Origin: Halovenus amylolytica
Lineage (GTDB): Archaea > Halobacteriota > Halobacteria > Halobacteriales > Haloarculaceae
DNA: 64,000 nt
NCBI GenBank assembly: GCA_004015825.1
Contig: SAYS01000006.1
Span: 1-64,000, forward strand
Direction: 5' to 3'
Shown: piece by piece, positions 61,598 through 64,000 of the stretch
Layout of the letters: every line of letters starts with the position of its first letter
Position numbering within the stretch: position 1 is the stretch's first letter
Notes under the pieces: generated by a model
Database searches by the model: none
The model's input: the letters and a program-made list of their open reading frames with translations, nothing else
What the model was told of the DNA's origin: nothing
Translations under genes and position numbers: made by a program

Positions 61598-63160
61598 ATG
61601 ACTCCACAAGGCGACCGCTCTTCGAGGCAGGCTCTCACTGCCGGTGTTCGCAGGCTCTGGGCGCAACTCGCACCGATCCGTAGCCGGATCCACGCTCGTG
61701 CAACCGTCGAGACGCGATCGCTCGCCGCGTTCCGGATCGCACTCGCGACCGTCATCCTGGTCGATCTCCTCCATCGCTCCAGACACCTGGCGCTGTTTTA
61801 CACCGATCAGGGGGGATACCCGGTGGCTGCCTACGAGGTGACCTACACCGAGTACACCGGCGTCTCGATCCACGCCCTCTCCGGTGCTCTGTGGTTCCAG
61901 CAGTTCATGTTCTTCGTTGCGGGGTTGTTCGCGGTCGCGATGCTCGTCGGCTACCGGACACGTCTCGTGACGTTTGTCTCCTTCCTGTTGCTTGTCTCCC
62001 TGCACGCCCGCAATCCGGGCGTTATCAACGGCGGCGACAAACTGCTCCGGCTGTTGCTCTTTCTCGCGGTGCTCCCGCCGACCGGTGAGCGGTGGTCGAT
62101 CGACGCACTCCGACGCGGGACTGCACGTGATCACGTCGCCAGTTTCGGGACTGCTGTCGTGTTGATCCAGCCCGTCGTCGTCTTCACACAGAATGCCATC
62201 CGCAAACACAGGGGTGAACAGTGGTACGCGGGTGAGGCCCTCGAAATCGCGCTCTCGAGCGACGCGATGCGGATCGGGCTGGGGAACGTGATCGTCGAGT
62301 ATCCGGCACTGCTGACGGTTCTCGACTACGGCTGGATCACGCTGCTCGCTGGCTCCTCGGTGTTCCTGCTGCTGACGGTCGGACGGCTGCGAACACTCGC
62401 AGCACTCACCTACATCGCCGCGTTCGTCGGGATGTTGACGGCGATGGCTGTCGGCCTGTTCCCGCTCGTGTTGATCGCATCCGTTCTGCCTTTCCTGACG
62501 GCGCCGTTCTGGGACCGGCTGGCTGCTCGTGTTCCCGCACGCTGGGTCGATCGGCTTCCCGACAGCGACCAGCTCGGCCCGCTCGGCAACCCACCGTTCG
62601 AGCGGCGGCTACTCGACAGACTCCGGGAGCGCGGCCACACCTCGTTTGTCACGTTCCCCCGCTCCCTGCTGACTGTGTTCGGAGCCCTGGTATTCGTCTG
62701 GATACTGCTGTTTTCTGCCAGCGCTGTCAGCGGATACGAGGTCCCCGATCGGATCGACTACGATCACCTCGATCAGCAGGACTGGGGGCTGTACGCACCC
62801 GATCCGCCGACAACGTACAGCTGGTACGTCGTCGAAGCGGAGCAAGAAGACGGGAGGAGAGTCGACGCGATCGACGGCGGTGCTGTCGACTTCGACCGGC
62901 CACCAGACGGCTCGGCCGCCTACAAAACGTTCCGCCATCGCAAGTTCATGCGGCTGGTCCGGAGCTCCGGACAGGGTCACACCTCGTCTACCGTCGCAGA
63001 TAGCTACGGCGAGTGGGCATGTAGACAGGCCAACGACCGGTACGACGGGGCCACAGAGCGTGTGACCGTCTACCAGCTGCTCCAGTCGATCCCACTCGAT
63101 GGGCGCTACGAGGAGCCAGACCGGCGTCTCGTCCTCCAGCAGGGCTGTGAATCCACCTGA
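61598..63160 (+). CDS. HTTM-domain membrane protein
   Basis: The 520-residue protein from the ATG at 61598 has an N-terminal HTTM-type domain (about 45-300) with FRIALATVILVDLLHRSRHLALFYTDQGG and NPGVINGGDKLLRLLLFLAVLPP, several membrane segments, then further hydrophobic helices and a soluble C-terminal domain (about 390-520) with WGLYAPDPPTTYSWYVVEAEQ. HTTM proteins are distant relatives of vitamin K-dependent gamma-carboxylase; the archaeal function is unknown. Confidence 0.8.
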   Translation: MTPQGDRSSRQALTAGVRRLWAQLAPIRSRIHARATVETRSLAAFRIALATVILVDLLHRSRHLALFYTDQGGYPVAAYEVTYTEYTGVSIHALSGALWFQQFMFFVAGLFAVAMLVGYRTRLVTFVSFLLLVSLHARNPGVINGGDKLLRLLLFLAVLPPTGERWSIDALRRGTARDHVASFGTAVVLIQPVVVFTQNAIRKHRGEQWYAGEALEIALSSDAMRIGLGNVIVEYPALLTVLDYGWITLLAGSSVFLLLTVGRLRTLAALTYIAAFVGMLTAMAVGLFPLVLIASVLPFLTAPFWDRLAARVPARWVDRLPDSDQLGPLGNPPFERRLLDRLRERGHTSFVTFPRSLLTVFGALVFVWILLFSASAVSGYEVPDRIDYDHLDQQDWGLYAPDPPTTYSWYVVEAEQEDGRRVDAIDGGAVDFDRPPDGSAAYKTFRHRKFMRLVRSSGQGHTSSTVADSYGEWACRQANDRYDGATERVTVYQLLQSIPLDGRYEEPDRRLVLQQGCEST

Positions 63161-63229
63161 ACCGACCGCGCTACCTCCCGGAAACCGCCAGATTCAGTGT
63201 CTCCCCAAGAAAACCTCCACCGAGAACCG

Positions 63230-64000
63230 ATGACTCGAATGCCAACACAGACATTACCGACAGGTGACGAACTCCCCCAGCTCGGCTTTGGCACCTACGC
63301 GCTCGACGGCGAAGAAACGACAGACGCTGTCAGAACCGCCCTGGAGGCGGGATACACGCACATCGACACTGCGGAGGGGTACGAAAACGAGGCGGAGGTC
63401 GGCGACGCGATTGCCGACGTCGACCGCGAAGAACTGTTTCTCACCTCGAAAGTCCTGCCGAAACACCTCGGCTACGACTCGCTGATCCAGTCCTGTGAGG
63501 CCTCGCTGGACCGACTCGGAACAGACTACCTCGATCTCTATCTCATCCACTGGCCGAATCCAGCCGTCTCGTTGCGGGAATCGCTGGATGCGATGGAGAC
63601 GCTCGTGGATCGTGGGCTCGTCCGTAACGTCGGCGTCTCGAATTTCACAGCCTATCAGCTCGACTGTGCCCAGCACATCTCCGACGTTCCGATCGCGGTC
63701 AACCAGATCGAGTTTCACCCCTGGTTCCAGCGTCCCGACCTCGTCGAGTTTTGCCAGGAGGCCGGTGTCGTCGTCGAAGCGGCGGCACCGCTTGCCCGCG
63801 CCGAGGTGTTCGAGGACGACCTCCTCCAGGACCTCGCCGAAACGTACGACCGATCGATCCCGCAGATCGTCGTCAACTGGGCACTCCAGCACGATATCGT
63901 CGCTTTGCCGAAATCCTCCTCGCCATCACACATCCGGGAGAACTTGGACGTCTTCGACTGGGAACTCGACGCCGAGGATCTCGCAGCGATCGACGAGCGG
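63230..64000 (+). CDS. Aldo/keto reductase, 3' end outside window
   Basis: The first 257 residues are seen and there is no stop before the window ends. Features: DELPQLGFGTYAL, the tetrad residues Asp and Tyr in HIDTAEGYENE, Lys in LTSKVLP, His in LIHWPN, and GVSNFTAYQLD, which fit the AKR5-type reductases of about 265-280 residues. The start at 63230 (MTRMPTQTLP) or 63239 is used. It is unrelated in detail to the reductase at 55607. Confidence 0.92.
   Translation, partial: MTRMPTQTLPTGDELPQLGFGTYALDGEETTDAVRTALEAGYTHIDTAEGYENEAEVGDAIADVDREELFLTSKVLPKHLGYDSLIQSCEASLDRLGTDYLDLYLIHWPNPAVSLRESLDAMETLVDRGLVRNVGVSNFTAYQLDCAQHISDVPIAVNQIEFHPWFQRPDLVEFCQEAGVVVEAAAPLARAEVFEDDLLQDLAETYDRSIPQIVVNWALQHDIVALPKSSSPSHIRENLDVFDWELDAEDLAAIDER

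Noticed and set aside
1..64000. CRISPR array or cas genes
   Set aside because: No series of regularly spaced direct repeats of 25-40 bases and no Cas protein motif was seen; the TnpB at the left edge is a transposon gene.

Overview
The window is a 64-kb piece of a haloarchaeal chromosome. Evidence: GC-rich genes coding for acidic, Asp/Glu-rich proteins; archaeal information-processing genes (PolD large subunit, TFB, aIF1A, S24e, S27ae, fused Kae1-Bud32, Hef, Tsr3); HalX-type response regulators; F420 genes; Tat-type lipoprotein signals; and A/T-rich TATA elements close to start codons, as expected of mostly leaderless haloarchaeal transcripts. I cannot name the genus from sequence alone. No rRNA, tRNA or CRISPR array was recognised.

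Layout. 1-789: 3' part of a TnpB (IS200/IS605-type) element with a hairpin-rich right end. 860-5250: an ABC exporter pair, a cupin, small membrane and DUF2797 proteins, and a prenyl diphosphate synthase. 5.3-11 kb: a phasin-like coiled-coil gene, a flavoprotein disulfide reductase, and a signalling cluster in which two orphan HalX response regulators flank a KaiC/RecA-like ATPase and the pdxT-hisE pair. 11-20.7 kb: a NOG1-like GTPase, a universal stress protein, DUF460, aIF1A, a lipoprotein, AroE and Hef. 20.7-25 kb: a DoxX protein, then an A/T-richer accessory patch with a lipoprotein and a two-gene tyrosine-integrase module, then a DJ-1/PfpI protein. 25-31.4 kb: an HhH protein, a three-gene aminobenzoate/anthranilate-type operon (component I, component II, class IV aminotransferase), a Rieske protein, a wHTH-zinc ribbon protein and Tsr3. 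31.4-38.7 kb: an unusual redoxin fusion, SerS, an internally duplicated small protein and a cysteine-rich DUF11 lipoprotein. 38.7-49.4 kb: a PPC protein and an intein-split PolD large subunit, then gamma carbonic anhydrase, CBS protein, 6-phosphogluconate dehydrogenase, SHOCT protein and TFB. 49.7-54.4 kb: Kae1-Bud32, a stress protein, S27ae and S24e on one strand, with CofE-Mer (F420 pathway) divergent. 54.6-64 kb: a zinc-finger protein, macro domain, two aldo/keto reductases, a second phasin-like gene, TbsP-like regulator, a YcaO/E1-like fusion, beta carbonic anhydrase, a 52-aa zinc protein and an HTTM membrane protein; the last reductase runs off the window.

Most of the window is housekeeping. 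The signals that stand out are: a family of long composite palindromes bounded by arms containing GCAAGAAAGCCCCG (17.8, 29.8 and, degenerate, 56.7 kb, plus a solo arm at 13.2 kb); a helically phased TACCAT repeat upstream of both phasin-like paralogues 52 kb apart; a Gln-ending intein inside the PolD catalytic motif; a stand-alone YcaO cyclodehydratase fused to a zinc-binding E1-like domain with no obvious precursor peptide; and the redoxin with a 350-residue acidic tail. All functional statements are inferred from recognised motifs, without database searches.
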